Positions 54,230 through 64,000 of a stretch of DNA of 64,000 nt are shown piece by piece. Under the pieces are notes generated by a model. It worked only from the letters and a program-made list of their open reading frames with translations, was not told the origin of the DNA and ran no database searches. Source of the stretch: Hirsutella rhossiliensis (Eukaryota; Ascomycota; Sordariomycetes; Hypocreales; Ophiocordycipitaceae); the NCBI RefSeq assembly GCF_020360975.1, contig NW_025408687.1:744001-808000 (forward strand). The letters are read 5' to 3'. Each line of letters opens with the position of its first letter. Positions within the stretch are counted from its first letter, which is position 1. A program made the translations under genes and the position numbers.

Positions 54230-55875
54230 ATGTCGCTCGACCCCCCGACCTATCTGGCCTCGTTGCAGAGCAACATCCGCCAGCGGCCGATTCCTTGGGA
54301 CGGGGCCGTTAGGGCAGGCACCCTGACCGAAGACCAATACGCCAAGATTCGCGCCGTCGACAAGGCCAAGAAGCCCGAGCAGAGGAGGGACATCGTCGAG
54401 GCCGACATGGACGCCTACCGCCTGCTGTTTGTCGGCGGCGACGGCAAGACCAGCGTCTTGGAGACGGCAGGAAAGCACCCCAATGTGATCCAGTATATCC
54501 TGGTGCTGCTGGCCGACCTTTTCGACGGTAAGCTCCCAGCGCGGTCCCATTCCCTGTCGCGTCGGGAAGGCCGAGCTTCATCTGCTGTTGAGTCTCGCTT
54601 CCTGTCCTGCATCCATGCCCTCCCACCGTCTGATTCTACCACCCGTTCCATGCTAACACGGACACTGTTCCGCCGATACCTAGCTGTTCCCTCCCTGGCC
54701 AAGGCCCTCCTCAGCAATCCCGACCCGTACCGGCATTTCTTGCCAATGCTCCGCTCCAACACCACCGAAGACCCCATTCCGTTGCTCACATCCCATGCCC
54801 TGACAAACCTCATGACTCTCGCACGAGACGACTCGAAAGCAACTCGCCAAGCTCTTCCCGTTATGCTCACGTACTTGGCCGTCCTGGCCAAGAGCTCCGA
54901 CGCCGGTCTTCAAGACATTGCCGTCCAAGAGTACTCGGCCTTGCTCTTTAGCCATGTCTCGCGGGACCAGTTCTGGAAGCAGAGAAGTGAGACGGTGACG
55001 CCTCTCATCACCATCCTCCAGACGGCTGCCGGTATCGAGAACGGAGGCAACTCGTCGGCCAGCCTCTGGAGCGGCAACGCAAGTGTCCGCACAACAGGCT
55101 TCGAGGGTTTCCTCGGCGGAAGCGTGGGCTTGCAGCTTCTCTACCACGTGCTCCTGGTCATCTGGCAGATGAGTTTCGAGGCGGAAGAGATCGGGGACGA
55201 CCTAAACGAGTGAGTACACCAGAGTGTGTTGCCGATATGGGGCTGACGCGTCTGGACAGCGAATATGACATTGTGCTGCTGTACACCCATCTCCTGCGCC
55301 TGTCACCCAAGGAGAAGACGACGCGACTGATTCTGTCGACGCTGTATAACCTGCTGGAGAAGAACCAAAAGACCCTCCTCCCCACGGCCGTCCTGGCTCG
55401 GCTCCCCGCCCTGCTGGAAAACCTCGGCAGCCGCCATCTCACGGACCCCGACTTGCAGGGAGACCTCGAGAGCCTCAAGGAGCTGCTAGACGAGTACACC
55501 AAGACCAAGACGACGTTTGACGAGTACGTGGCCGAGGTGCAGTCTGGTCATCTGCGCTGGTCGCCGCCGCACCGCAGCCAGGTGTTTTGGGCGGAGAACG
55601 CGCGCAAGATTCTCGAGTTTGAGAATGGAGAGATTCCGAGGAAGCTGGCCGAGATTATGCAGAAGCCCTGGGACAATGACAAGCAGGTGCTGGCGATTGC
55701 GTGCAACGACATTGGCTGCCTGGTGAAGGAGGTGCCGGAGAAGCGCTACCAGCTGGAGAAGGTGGGCCTCAAGAGGAGGGTCATGGAGCTGATGCAGTCG
55801 GACGACGAGAGCGTGCGGTGGGAAAGTTTGCGGGCACTCGGCGGATGGCTCAAGTATAGCTTTGAGCAAAACTAG
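54230..55875 (+). CDS. VMA13: V-type ATPase V1 subunit H (Vma13)
   Basis: Subunit H couples V1 ATP hydrolysis to the Vo rotor and blocks it when V1 is free, at the vacuolar membrane. Three exons (54230-54527, 54684-55209, 55260-55875) give 479 residues, matching yeast Vma13 (478). The ATG is in a strong context (GCCGCCATGTCG). The N-terminal HEAT-like domain has NIRQRPIPWDG, LTSHALTNLMTLARDDSK and AVQEYSALLF. The C-terminal domain shows the diagnostic SGHLRWSPPHRSQVFWAENA. It continues with QVLAIACNDIGCLVKEVPE and SVRWESLRALGGWLKYSFEQ at the C-terminus. Introns have CTGAC-like branch sites and phases that agree. Confidence 0.97.
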
Positions 55876-56661
55876 GCCTGCAATGGGAGGCGTAGCAGGG
55901 AGGCCACTGCTGGCTGGCGGCACCGTTGTCCTTGCCTTTGTCCTCGGTCCCCGCGCCCCTTTTCGTTGCCTATTCCTTTTATTTCGCGCCTGTTTCTAAA
56001 CCTCGGCCCTGTTTCTCATCCATGCGCGGGAAGAAGGGGAACCGGTTCGACGTGGTCGTTGTGCGACCCTGTACGAAGATGCACTGATTTTAGACGAGAG
56101 CCGTCAACAGTGATTGGGATGCAAGTCATGGTTGGAGCAATGCGAGACGTCAAGAAGAGAGGTAGGTAGGTTGTCTTGTAGACAAGGATGGGATGGACGA
56201 GCAAGTAGGAGGGGAACTTGTTCGGTTCCGGTCCTGAGCTGATACCTGACAACCCCGCACCTATTTAAACTACCTTACCATTGTGTAAATAGTTATCGAG
56301 GCTCGCTCGCCTGAGATTGTAGACGGCAGCATAACCGATTATGCCGTCCACCTGGGTGAGGTGTAAGGTACCTTATCTACCTCCAGTAACCGTGAACTCT
56401 GATAAGCGCGCCATTCCAGGAGCGCGGTTAATCTGCAAACCCCGAGTCGAAGGGGCATGTACCGTAACTTCTCCGGTACTTTATACGTAATCGGCAGTGT
56501 CTATTAGGGCTTGGCGGGGTCTTCATCGGCGTCGGACCGGCGCTCCATCTTCAGCCGCCTCGGCTTATTACCTATATAGTGCCTACCTGCTACTACACTT
56601 TTTCCCGCCTTTTTCTCCTCCTCTCCCACCCACCTCCCCTTCGCCCATCGAACAAGCCGAG
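55876..56661. other. spacer: V-ATPase H 3' flank and T-protein promoter
   Basis: No gene was seen. A few CCTACC and GGTAGG motifs occur near 56162 and 56385, and a candidate TATA box lies at 56570-56576. Confidence 0.5.
56570..56576 (+). promoter_or_regulatory. candidate TATA box of the T-protein gene
   Basis: CTATATA within ACCTATATAGTGCC lies about 90 bases upstream of the ATG, followed by a CT-rich leader. This is sequence resemblance only. Confidence 0.4.
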
Positions 56662-57972
56662 ATGAAGGGATTCGCATCCGCCGTCCGGACGGCACCCCGC
56701 GTGCGGGCCCGCCGCGTCAAGCCGGCGCTGAGGACCTGCCAGCAGGTCCGGTGCGCCTCCGACGCGGCCGGCTCCGAGCTGAAGAGGACGCCACTGTACG
56801 ACCTGCACCTCGCCCACGGCGGCAAGATGGTGCCCTTTGCCGGCTACAGCATGCCCGTGCAGTATGCGGGCGCCTCCCTCGCCGAGTCGCACCACTTCAC
56901 GCGCCAGCATGCCTCGCTCTTTGACGTCAGCCACATGGTGCAGCACACGTTCCGGGGCCCCGCAGCCGCCGCCTTCCTCGAGAAGGTGACGCCCTCGGCA
57001 TGGAGCAACATGGGCCACATGCAGAGCAAGCTGACGACGTTTCTGTGGCCCGACAGCGGCGGCATCGTCGACGATTCGGTCATCACCAGGATCGGCGAGG
57101 ATGAGTACTACGTCGTCACCAATGGCGCCTGCCTCGACAAGGACTCCGACTATCTCGACCGCGAGCTGGGCAGCTTCGGCGGCGGCGTCGAGTGGACCAG
57201 GCTGGACGGGTCCGGCCTCGTGGCGCTCCAGGGCCCAAAGGCCGTCCAGCTGCTCAAGCAGGCGCTGGCCACCGACGTCGACCTCGACGCCCTCTACTTT
57301 GGCAACGCCGTCTGGGCCAAGCTCAAGCTTGCCGACGGGAGCAAGACGCACCCTGTCCTCATCAGTCGTGGTGGCTACACGGGCGAGGACGGCTTCGAGA
57401 TTTCCCTCAACGGCAAGCTGTACCCGGCGCTCGAGACGACAAGCCGCGCCGTCGAGGCGCTCCTCAAGGTCGCCGGCCCCGAGTCCCTGCGGCTCGCTGG
57501 CCTAGGGGCGCGTGACTCTCTGCGCCTCGAGGCCGGCATGTGCCTGTACGGGCACGATCTCGACGATACGACGACGCCCGTCGAGGCCGGCCTCAGCTGG
57601 ATTATCCCGCCGGAGCGCCGCAAGGCGGGCGGGTTCCACGGGGCCGATGTCATCCTGCCGCAGCTGACGCCCAAGAGCAAGGGCGGCCGGGGCGTGGAGC
57701 GGCGGCGCGTGGGCTTCGTCGTCGAGGGCGCGCCGGCCCGCGAGGGTGCCGAGGTGCAGAGCGGCGACGGGCAGAGCGTGGGCCGCATCACGAGCGGGGT
57801 GCCGAGCCCGACGTTGGGCAGGAACATTGCCATGGGCTACGTCAGGACCGGCCAGCACACGGCGGGCACCGAGCTGGACATTGTCGTCCGGGGCCGTAAG
57901 AGAAAGGGCGTCGTGACCAAGATGCCGTTTGTGCCGACGCGCTACGTCAAGGCTGGTGTCCAGGCGGGATAG
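56662..57972 (+). CDS. GCV1: glycine cleavage T-protein (aminomethyltransferase), mitochondrial
   Basis: The T-protein transfers the aminomethyl carbon from H-protein to tetrahydrofolate, releasing ammonia. This single-exon gene has 436 residues; the first in-frame ATG is 56662. The N-terminus (MKGFASAVRTAPRVRARRVK) is rich in Arg and Ala and lacks acidic residues, as in a mitochondrial presequence. Family landmarks are TPLYDLHLAHGGKMVPFAGY, ASLFDVSHMVQH, GIVDDSVITRIGEDEYYVVT, ALQGPKAV, SRGGYTGEDGFEI, GARDSLRLEAGMCLYGHDLD and VEAGLSWIIP. The C-terminal domain has GRITSGVPSPTLGRNIAMGY, the usual ending. Codon use is strongly GC-biased. Confidence 0.96.
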   Translation: MKGFASAVRTAPRVRARRVKPALRTCQQVRCASDAAGSELKRTPLYDLHLAHGGKMVPFAGYSMPVQYAGASLAESHHFTRQHASLFDVSHMVQHTFRGPAAAAFLEKVTPSAWSNMGHMQSKLTTFLWPDSGGIVDDSVITRIGEDEYYVVTNGACLDKDSDYLDRELGSFGGGVEWTRLDGSGLVALQGPKAVQLLKQALATDVDLDALYFGNAVWAKLKLADGSKTHPVLISRGGYTGEDGFEISLNGKLYPALETTSRAVEALLKVAGPESLRLAGLGARDSLRLEAGMCLYGHDLDDTTTPVEAGLSWIIPPERRKAGGFHGADVILPQLTPKSKGGRGVERRRVGFVVEGAPAREGAEVQSGDGQSVGRITSGVPSPTLGRNIAMGYVRTGQHTAGTELDIVVRGRKRKGVVTKMPFVPTRYVKAGVQAG

Positions 57973-60595
57973 GGGAGGTATGGCAAGAGAAGTGGAAGGT
58001 CGAGGGGTCGAGGGACTCAACTCCCCGTGTGCCGTGTATTCTGCCGGAACTGCAAGGTTGGGAATGTTTCAACAGATTTGTGTTTAGCGTTGTGCCGAAG
58101 GAGTCTTGTCTTTCTTGTGAACCAGAGAAGCTATATACATTACGAAAGCGGTTCGGGGGAGGAAAAGCGCCGGTTGGTGGCTTGGGTGCTGCTTGGGGCC
58201 TCTGGAAAGGTCAGTCGCCGTATATCTCGGGGGCCAGGCTCGTGACAGGGACCGGGCGGTGACGTGTCTTCATCTTGCACCTGAAGTCGCGTGCCCTTGA
58301 ATGGGAAAAGGCCACAGGTCAGCTCTTACGCCTCGTTTTCCAATGGGGAGAGAGTCTGGCTGCGGGACTTGTGAAGATTCGTGCATCGGTTCCTTCCCGG
58401 ACGCTCAATTCAAACCCGTCAAGGGGAAGGAGAGGGGTAAATAGATGTAGGGCTGGAAGGAGGGCGAGGAAGGTTCTTGCCATGTGTCTAGAAGAGACTT
58501 TTGACGGAAGCCCATGGGAAAACCAAGCAGGAACTGGTTGCGCCATTTTCCCCCTCCATCACTGGCATTTCTTGGGTCCTCATCAGCATTTCTTTTGGAA
58601 GCATCATCATCACACCATCACCACCAGCGTTCTCGGCCGTCATCACTCTCGGGCAACAGAACGCTTCCAAAATCTACCCACCTCATCAGGGAGGAAACGT
58701 GGCAAGCTAGCTCCAGCAATTGCATTACTGGTGCGTGTGTTGTCGGAGATGGCTCCCCCATCTGACGGCTACCTTCCAAATCGGCGAGTTGCACATGGCA
58801 TCGGCATCGGCCACGCGCCAAGGAGACTCACGGCACGGCAAGGTTGATGGAACGGCTGTTTACTCGATTTGGTACGTTGGTTAGTTCCTTGGGTCGAGCA
58901 GCCGGGAGACTTGTTCTTTTACAACTAGACACATTTGCACGTGTACATATTCCCCGTCTAGAGCCCCCCTCCTACTCGCCGTCTCTCTTCTTCTTCCCTG
59001 GAGAGAAATATCTTCGGTACATATTTGCTAACCGCTTTTTGCTATCCAAGGTTCCGACACGATGGCAAAATATTTCGGCCCAGGATGATGAAGCCCATGC
59101 ACAGCACTGGGCCAGGTTGGACGGCTGGATGGGCTGGCCAGAGACAAAGTGGTGAGGGGAGCAGGATGTTGCCACGCAAAACCATGGGAGGCCGTTACGC
59201 TCGAAAGCAAAGAGACGGCCTCCCTCAAACAGGCGGCAGGGGGTTTCGTCTGGCAACGAAGTACTCGGGAGGCGGCGACTCTCTACTGGGGAGAGGAGAG
59301 GCCTGGCGGCGAGGGCCGCGACGAGACGAATGTTGCGTTGAAGTTGAAAAGCAAGAAGAAGAGGGGGGAAATGAGAGCCAAATATCGATTCCTCGGGCAA
59401 ACTCTGGCCCGTACTCCGGACGGGAATGTGGGGCAGCGAGGTACATAGCATCTACGGGACACAGCTCGAGACCCCTGCCAGAAAGCTTCAGACGGAAAGC
59501 CCACCCCGTCGTCGACTTTCACATGTCATGAAGAGGAGAGGAGAGACGCACATACCGTCCGTCCGTGGGGAGAAAAGACAGGCGGTTGTTGCATGGTTCC
59601 CCATGGGGGCTCGCTGGTTGTCCTTGAGTGCACATGCGCGCACACGCAGACACGGCATTGGTTATACCGGCTGCGACGATGACATCGGGGAACAAAGGGA
59701 ACGGCTTATTGCAGTGCAGAGACTCGCCGAGGTTCGGGATTTGCAGGATGATGAGGGACAGATGCGGTCATTTCTCTCTCACGTCAGAAGGCCGGCCAAG
59801 GACAGCGATCGGATCAGCCAAAGCCAACAGCATGAGAGAGGGTGTGATGACGCCGGCCGGACGAACGGGTGGAGCCCTGCTATTCGAGGGCAGCCCATGT
59901 GTGGCGGATGAGAAGTGCCATTGGAGCTGGCGTTTCCAGGCATTGCAGTAATTCATTAATTTAGCGGGAGTGTGGGAGGGCGGCAGGGGCGGGAGCGAGT
60001 ACCGGCAGCAGGCCCTCATCAGTGCTGCTACCGGGTAGGAGCAGGTATCGTCTGTTTCCCCTGCCCTCTCACCGCCAGGGATCGGTAAAAGCAAGAGAGG
60101 CCCGAGACTTGCGTGGCTTGTACAGGGCACCTGACGTTGCCCACATGCGCCACCACAGATGACTGTCTGCGGGTACGCAGCCTCGGTGTACTTCTCCACA
60201 CCCCGTCGCAGCTTCAAGCCTTGGCCCCCATCGACTCCGTGGCCCTGATTCAGTCCTTCTTCCCCTTGCCGGATTTATAACCTGCCTGCTTTCTCTTTCT
60301 CTCCTCCGATAAAGCGCTGCTCCCTCCAGACCTCGTCTCTCGGAAGGGCACTTGTTAAAGTTTGGGTCCGCCATCCACCAATCAACCTTCTACTTCACCC
60401 ACAACAGCCACCAGGCCGGCAGTGCCGTCGAACGATCCATTGAACGCCTCTCTCGTGAGCTGGTGGAGCTCGCTCCCTGGTTATACTTCCTCTCTGACAC
60501 ATCACCTTGTCTCTGAACCTGATGCGCCTCGCTCAAACCTCTTCATCCCCTCGCTCGGCCGAACCCTCCGACTCAGAGCTCTATTCGCCGCTACC
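57973..60595. other. 2.6 kb gene-free spacer
   Basis: No frame here resembles a gene. The left end is the T-protein 3' flank and the right end is promoter and leader of the polyphosphatase. A short CAT-rich tract lies near 58590-58640. I saw no tRNA or other RNA gene. Confidence 0.5.
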
Positions 60596-62748
60596 ATGAG
60601 GCTCCACGCGGGCTCCCTGTTTATCCACCTCCTTCTCGTCGCATCGTCGTCGGTCGCCGGCCGCGTGCAGACGCGAGAGCCCGAGTCGCCCCAGTTACAT
60701 GGTCGCTTCCTGCACATTACCGGTATGAAACCACCACGCCTTATCGCTATCGAGATCTGCAACTCTTCCCCCACCATGCCTTCTTCCTCTTCCTCCTCCT
60801 CTCCCACAACAACAATTCAGCATCGCTGACATACAGCCCCCCCGCATCCGCAGACCTCCACCCCGATGAGCTCTACAAGGTCCATTCGTCCTCGGCCGCC
60901 GGCATCGCCTGCCACCGCGGCGAGGGCATGGCCGGTACCTACGGCGCAGAGAAGACCGACTGCGACTCGCCATTTGCCCTCGTCAACGCCACCCTCGACT
61001 GGATTGCAGACAACATCAAGCACGACATCGACTTTGTCGTCTGGACCGGCGACTCGGCCCGCCACGACAGCGACGAGAAGCACCCCCGCACTGCAAAAAC
61101 CGTCCTCGACTCGAACCGCGCCGTCGCCCGCAAGGTCGTCGACACCTTTGCCTCGCCCCGTGACGGCAAACTCTCCGTGCCCGTCATCCCTACCTTTGGA
61201 AACAATGACTTTTTGCCACACAACATCATGAACCCCGGGCCCAACAGATGGTTTCGGGCCTACGGCGACATCTGGAAGCGCTTCATTCCCGAGGACCAGC
61301 GCCACTCCTTCCAGTACGGCGGCTGGTTCTATGTCGAGGTCATCCCCAACAAGCTTGCCGTTTTCAGCCTCAACACCATGTTCTTCTTTGAGCGCAACGC
61401 CGCCGTCGACGGCTGCGCCGACCCCTCGGAGCCGGGCTACAAGCACATGGAGTGGCTGCGTGTCCAGCTGCAGCGCATGCGCCAGCGCCACCTCAAGGCC
61501 ATCCTCATGGGCCACGTGCCCCCGGCCAGGACCGACAGCAAGCAGAATTGGGACGAGACGTGCTGGCAGAGGTACACGCTATGGCTGCGCCAGTACCGTG
61601 ACGTCGTCACCGCCTCCGTCTTTGGCCACATGAACATTGACCACTTTTTGCTCCAGGATACCGAGCAGCTGGATCTGGTTGGGGACGTGGACAGGCTTGG
61701 AGGAGATGACGACGGCGGCGACGAAGAAGAACAGGACACAGAGAGCCCCGACGGTGGCGTGTCCATTCAGTCCAAGAGCGACTATCTCCTGGAATTGCGC
61801 GACGAGTGGTCCGATCTACCAGACCCGATTATCGGTGTGCTCCAAGAGGGCGACGGCGACGACGATGACGACGACGACGACGACGATGATGGCTCGGGCG
61901 AGGTCACCAACAAGAAGCACAGGAAGCACAAGAAGAAGCACAAGTACAGAAACATTGGTGGAAAGCACGCAGAGCGCTACCACGTGTCCTTTGTCAGCCC
62001 GAGCGTCGTGCCAAACTACCTCCCGACGCTGCGAGTCTTTGAGTACAACATCACCGGCCTTGAGCAGGCAGTGCTCTGGAAGGATACCTTTGACGGCCAA
62101 GCGGTTTCGCCTCCGGCCGCGCCACAGTCACAAGAGGAGGATAAAGAAGAAGAGCACCAGGAGCTTAGACGACAGGTGACGGCCGAGAAGAAGCGGGGCC
62201 GGAAAAAGAAGGGTGACAAGAAGGACAGGGACAAGGACGACCTCATCGTGCCCGAAGCGCCACCAAAGAAGTCTCTCCCTGGACCGGCGCACCATGCCCA
62301 GCCCCTGACCCTAACGGGCTACGTGCAATACTACGCCAACCTTACATACATCAACGACGTGCGCGAGGCCAAGTGGCGCGGCGGGAACCCGGGCAGCAAG
62401 AGCCCCAAGCACAAGCCCCGGCCCCGCGGCTTCGAGTACCAGGTCGAGTACAGCACGGCCGACGACAGGTTTTACAAGATGCAGGACCTCACGGTCAAGC
62501 GTTACCTGCACCTCGCGTATCGCATGCGGCGGGAGAAGCAAAGGGACGCGCTGGATCACAACGATGACGAGGGAGTTGAGCTTGAGGCTGAGGCAAACGA
62601 CGCTGACGATGATAATGCTGACGTCGAGAAGGAGAACAAGAAGGGCAAGAAGAAGAACAAGGACCGCGAAAAGAACGAGACTTGGCTGCATTTTCTCGGG
62701 CACGCGTTTGTCAAGACGATGCCCAAGAAGGACCTGGAGAAGATGTAA
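60596..62748 (+). CDS. PPN1: vacuolar endopolyphosphatase
   Basis: This enzyme cleaves long-chain polyphosphate in the vacuole. Exons 60596-60722 and 60854-62748 (131-base intron, GTATGA donor, GCTGACA branch, CAG acceptor) give 673 residues, close to yeast Ppn1 (674). The N-terminal hydrophobic segment (LFIHLLLVASSSVAG) is a signal-anchor. Metallophosphoesterase motifs are ITDLHPDELY (split by the intron at G/AC), WTGDSARHD, TFGNNDFLPHN, LMGHVPP and FGHMNIDHF. An Asp-rich run (about residues 415-427, 11 Asp) precedes a Lys/His-rich stretch (KKHRKHKKKHKY). Another Lys-rich low-complexity region lies near 525-550, and an acidic-then-basic tail precedes WLHFLGHAFVKTMP. Low-complexity inserts are the main departure from the family core. 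Confidence 0.95.
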
Positions 62749-63617
62749 GGAATGAGAAGGGCGATGATTGTTGAAACAGCATGCGAGGCGTCTGGCGTGT
62801 CGTTGGGCCGCGGACTCTGATGGAAACGTCTTCTGCGGCGGCAACTTGTATTTCTTTGGTTACCTGCAACTACCGAACTTGTAACTTGTTTGCAAGGCTC
62901 AATTTTCACACAAGACTGCATCGGTTACTTTTTGATGAAGAAAAGGATATCTGAATGCGATTCATGCCTAAGACGAACAAGCAGCAATACGTGCAATAAA
63001 ATATGACAAGAAAAAGGGTATCGACCGAGGCTCGCCGGCCTCGAGATTAGACCGGGGCGCATGTACGCACTCCATGGTGACCATGGCTTCCTCGATTCGA
63101 AGTCGCCATCGGATATTATCAAGGATGATTCGCGCGCGTGCAAAGTTGACAAAATGAGCAAAAGACGAATGATGAGCAAGCTGACCTCGACGCCGTCCGT
63201 ATGCCATGGTTACCGTGCAGCATAAGACATTTCACACTCTCTCACGAGTTTCTTTTTTTCCTCACTGGGTTTTCCAAAATCGAAGAATGACAAGATGAGA
63301 AAAAAAAAGGATCTCGCTCGGTGGTGGTGTCATCGCGTTGCAAGGCCCGGGCCGCCCAGCAGCCGGGAGGGAGGGGACCCGCCGGACGACTGCGCATAAA
63401 ATCGCGTTCCGTATGACGTTGTAAATGCGTTCTTTTTGTAACCCCCCTTTTTTGAAGTTCACGTTGGGTGGGTTCGCGTCGTTGTTTGTCGTTGTGGGTC
63501 ATTGGGCTGCCTTGTGATGCGCCGCCGCTCGGTCACTCACTAATGATGACGGGGACGAAGCTGCCAACAGGACCATGGTGGCGAAACAAGGACGGCAGCA
63601 AGACCCCGGGTTCACTC
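62749..63617. other. convergent 3' spacer
   Basis: These 869 bases lie between the polyphosphatase and the small unknown gene, which converge. Nothing beyond 3' untranslated sequence and A-rich runs (about 63241-63310) was seen. Confidence 0.5.
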
Positions 63618-63965
63618 TCAGGCGGCGGCACGCGGGCAGGGCTGAGGGGCGGCGGCGGCGGCGGGCAGGAAGTGGGTGTGATCGAGAATGACGACGGGAG
63701 AGGGAGGGGGGCAATGGGGGTCGTCGAGGCCGAGCTCCTTGAAGACGGAGGTGCGGCCCTTGCGGATATTGCTGCGGCCGGTGCGGAAGGCCGGGGGCAG
63801 GTAGAGGCCGGCGCCCTCGCGCAGGCGATCCGAGGTGAGGTGCGAATTGAACTTGGGGCGGACGGGGACGCCCGACGGCGAGCATGTGGCAGCGACGCCG
63901 GGGACCTGGAGATGGGTGGCCGAGGAGGCGGGGGCGGCGGGGGACAGAGCGGCCATTGTCGACAT
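63618..63965 (-). CDS. small protein of unknown function, 115 aa
   Basis: A single frame runs from ATG 63965 (MSTMAALSPAAP) to TGA 63618. I do not recognise the family. The middle is more constrained-looking than the ends: RPKFNSHLTSDRLREGAGLY, LPPAFRTGRSNIRKGRTSVF and KELGLDD, with Arg/Gly-rich spacing. The ends are Ala/Pro-rich. A further exon downstream cannot be excluded because the frame ends in a Pro/Ala-rich, possibly intronic stretch. The start is 35 bases from the window edge, so its promoter lies outside. Confidence 0.5.
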   Translation of the reverse strand: MSTMAALSPAAPASSATHLQVPGVAATCSPSGVPVRPKFNSHLTSDRLREGAGLYLPPAFRTGRSNIRKGRTSVFKELGLDDPHCPPPSPVVILDHTHFLPAAAAAPQPCPRAAA

Positions 63966-64000
63966 GGCGCGGGTGGTGATGGGATATTATTGTCTGTATG

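Overview
This window is chromosomal DNA from a filamentous ascomycete. Genes are on both strands, most carry one to four introns of about 50 to 140 bases (GTRNGT-like donors, CTRAC-like branch sites, YAG acceptors), coding DNA is GC-rich, and long pyrimidine-rich leaders precede several genes. The gene set (V-ATPase H, Rad51, Stt4, an Hsp30-type small heat shock protein, an RRM+YTH protein) and one repeat island with C-to-T/G-to-A decay fit Pezizomycotina. A Sordariomycete, probably Hypocreales, is my inference and not a demonstrated placement.

Layout. At 1-3390 (-) lies an ML-domain/TRP-like membrane protein that runs off the left edge. At 5791-8776 (-) is a MutL-family ATPase of the Mlh2/Pms1 type with an in-frame TAG. 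Lumazine synthase is at 9543-10223 (+). A 901-residue low-complexity protein of unknown function is at 10854-13697 (-). A 5.5 kb gene-poor spacer follows to 19258. Next come a Mn-type CDF metal transporter (19259-21240, +), the PI4-kinase Stt4 (21542-27511, -) and proteasome beta6 (27913-28757, +). A second gene-poor spacer of 6.8 kb ends at the RRM+YTH reader (35587-37625, +). A RIP-like decayed element with ~125 bp terminal inverted repeats sits at 38112-40090. Downstream are Hsp30/Hsp20 (40678-41328, +), Rad51 (41997-43152, +), Nup120/Nup160 (43632-47261, +), retromer Vps26 (47604-48636, -), ribosomal protein L9/uL6 (49409-50332, +), a Mid2-like cysteine-rich membrane protein (51082-52341, -), V-ATPase subunit H (54230-55875, +), glycine cleavage T-protein (56662-57972, +), endopolyphosphatase Ppn1 (60596-62748, +) and a small unknown protein (63618-63965, -).

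The genes are mostly single-copy housekeeping functions: DNA repair, proteostasis, phosphoinositide and endosomal/vacuolar traffic, metal and polyphosphate homeostasis, one-carbon metabolism and RNA reading. They do not form a pathway cluster. I saw no secondary-metabolite, CRISPR, tRNA or rRNA genes. I found no convincing new biological system. The points most worth a second look are the interrupted MutL gene, the decayed TIR element next to an HSE-bearing heat shock promoter, an in-frame 57-base intron in the Mid2-like gene, and the two long spacers carrying CCTACCTAGG-type repeats.
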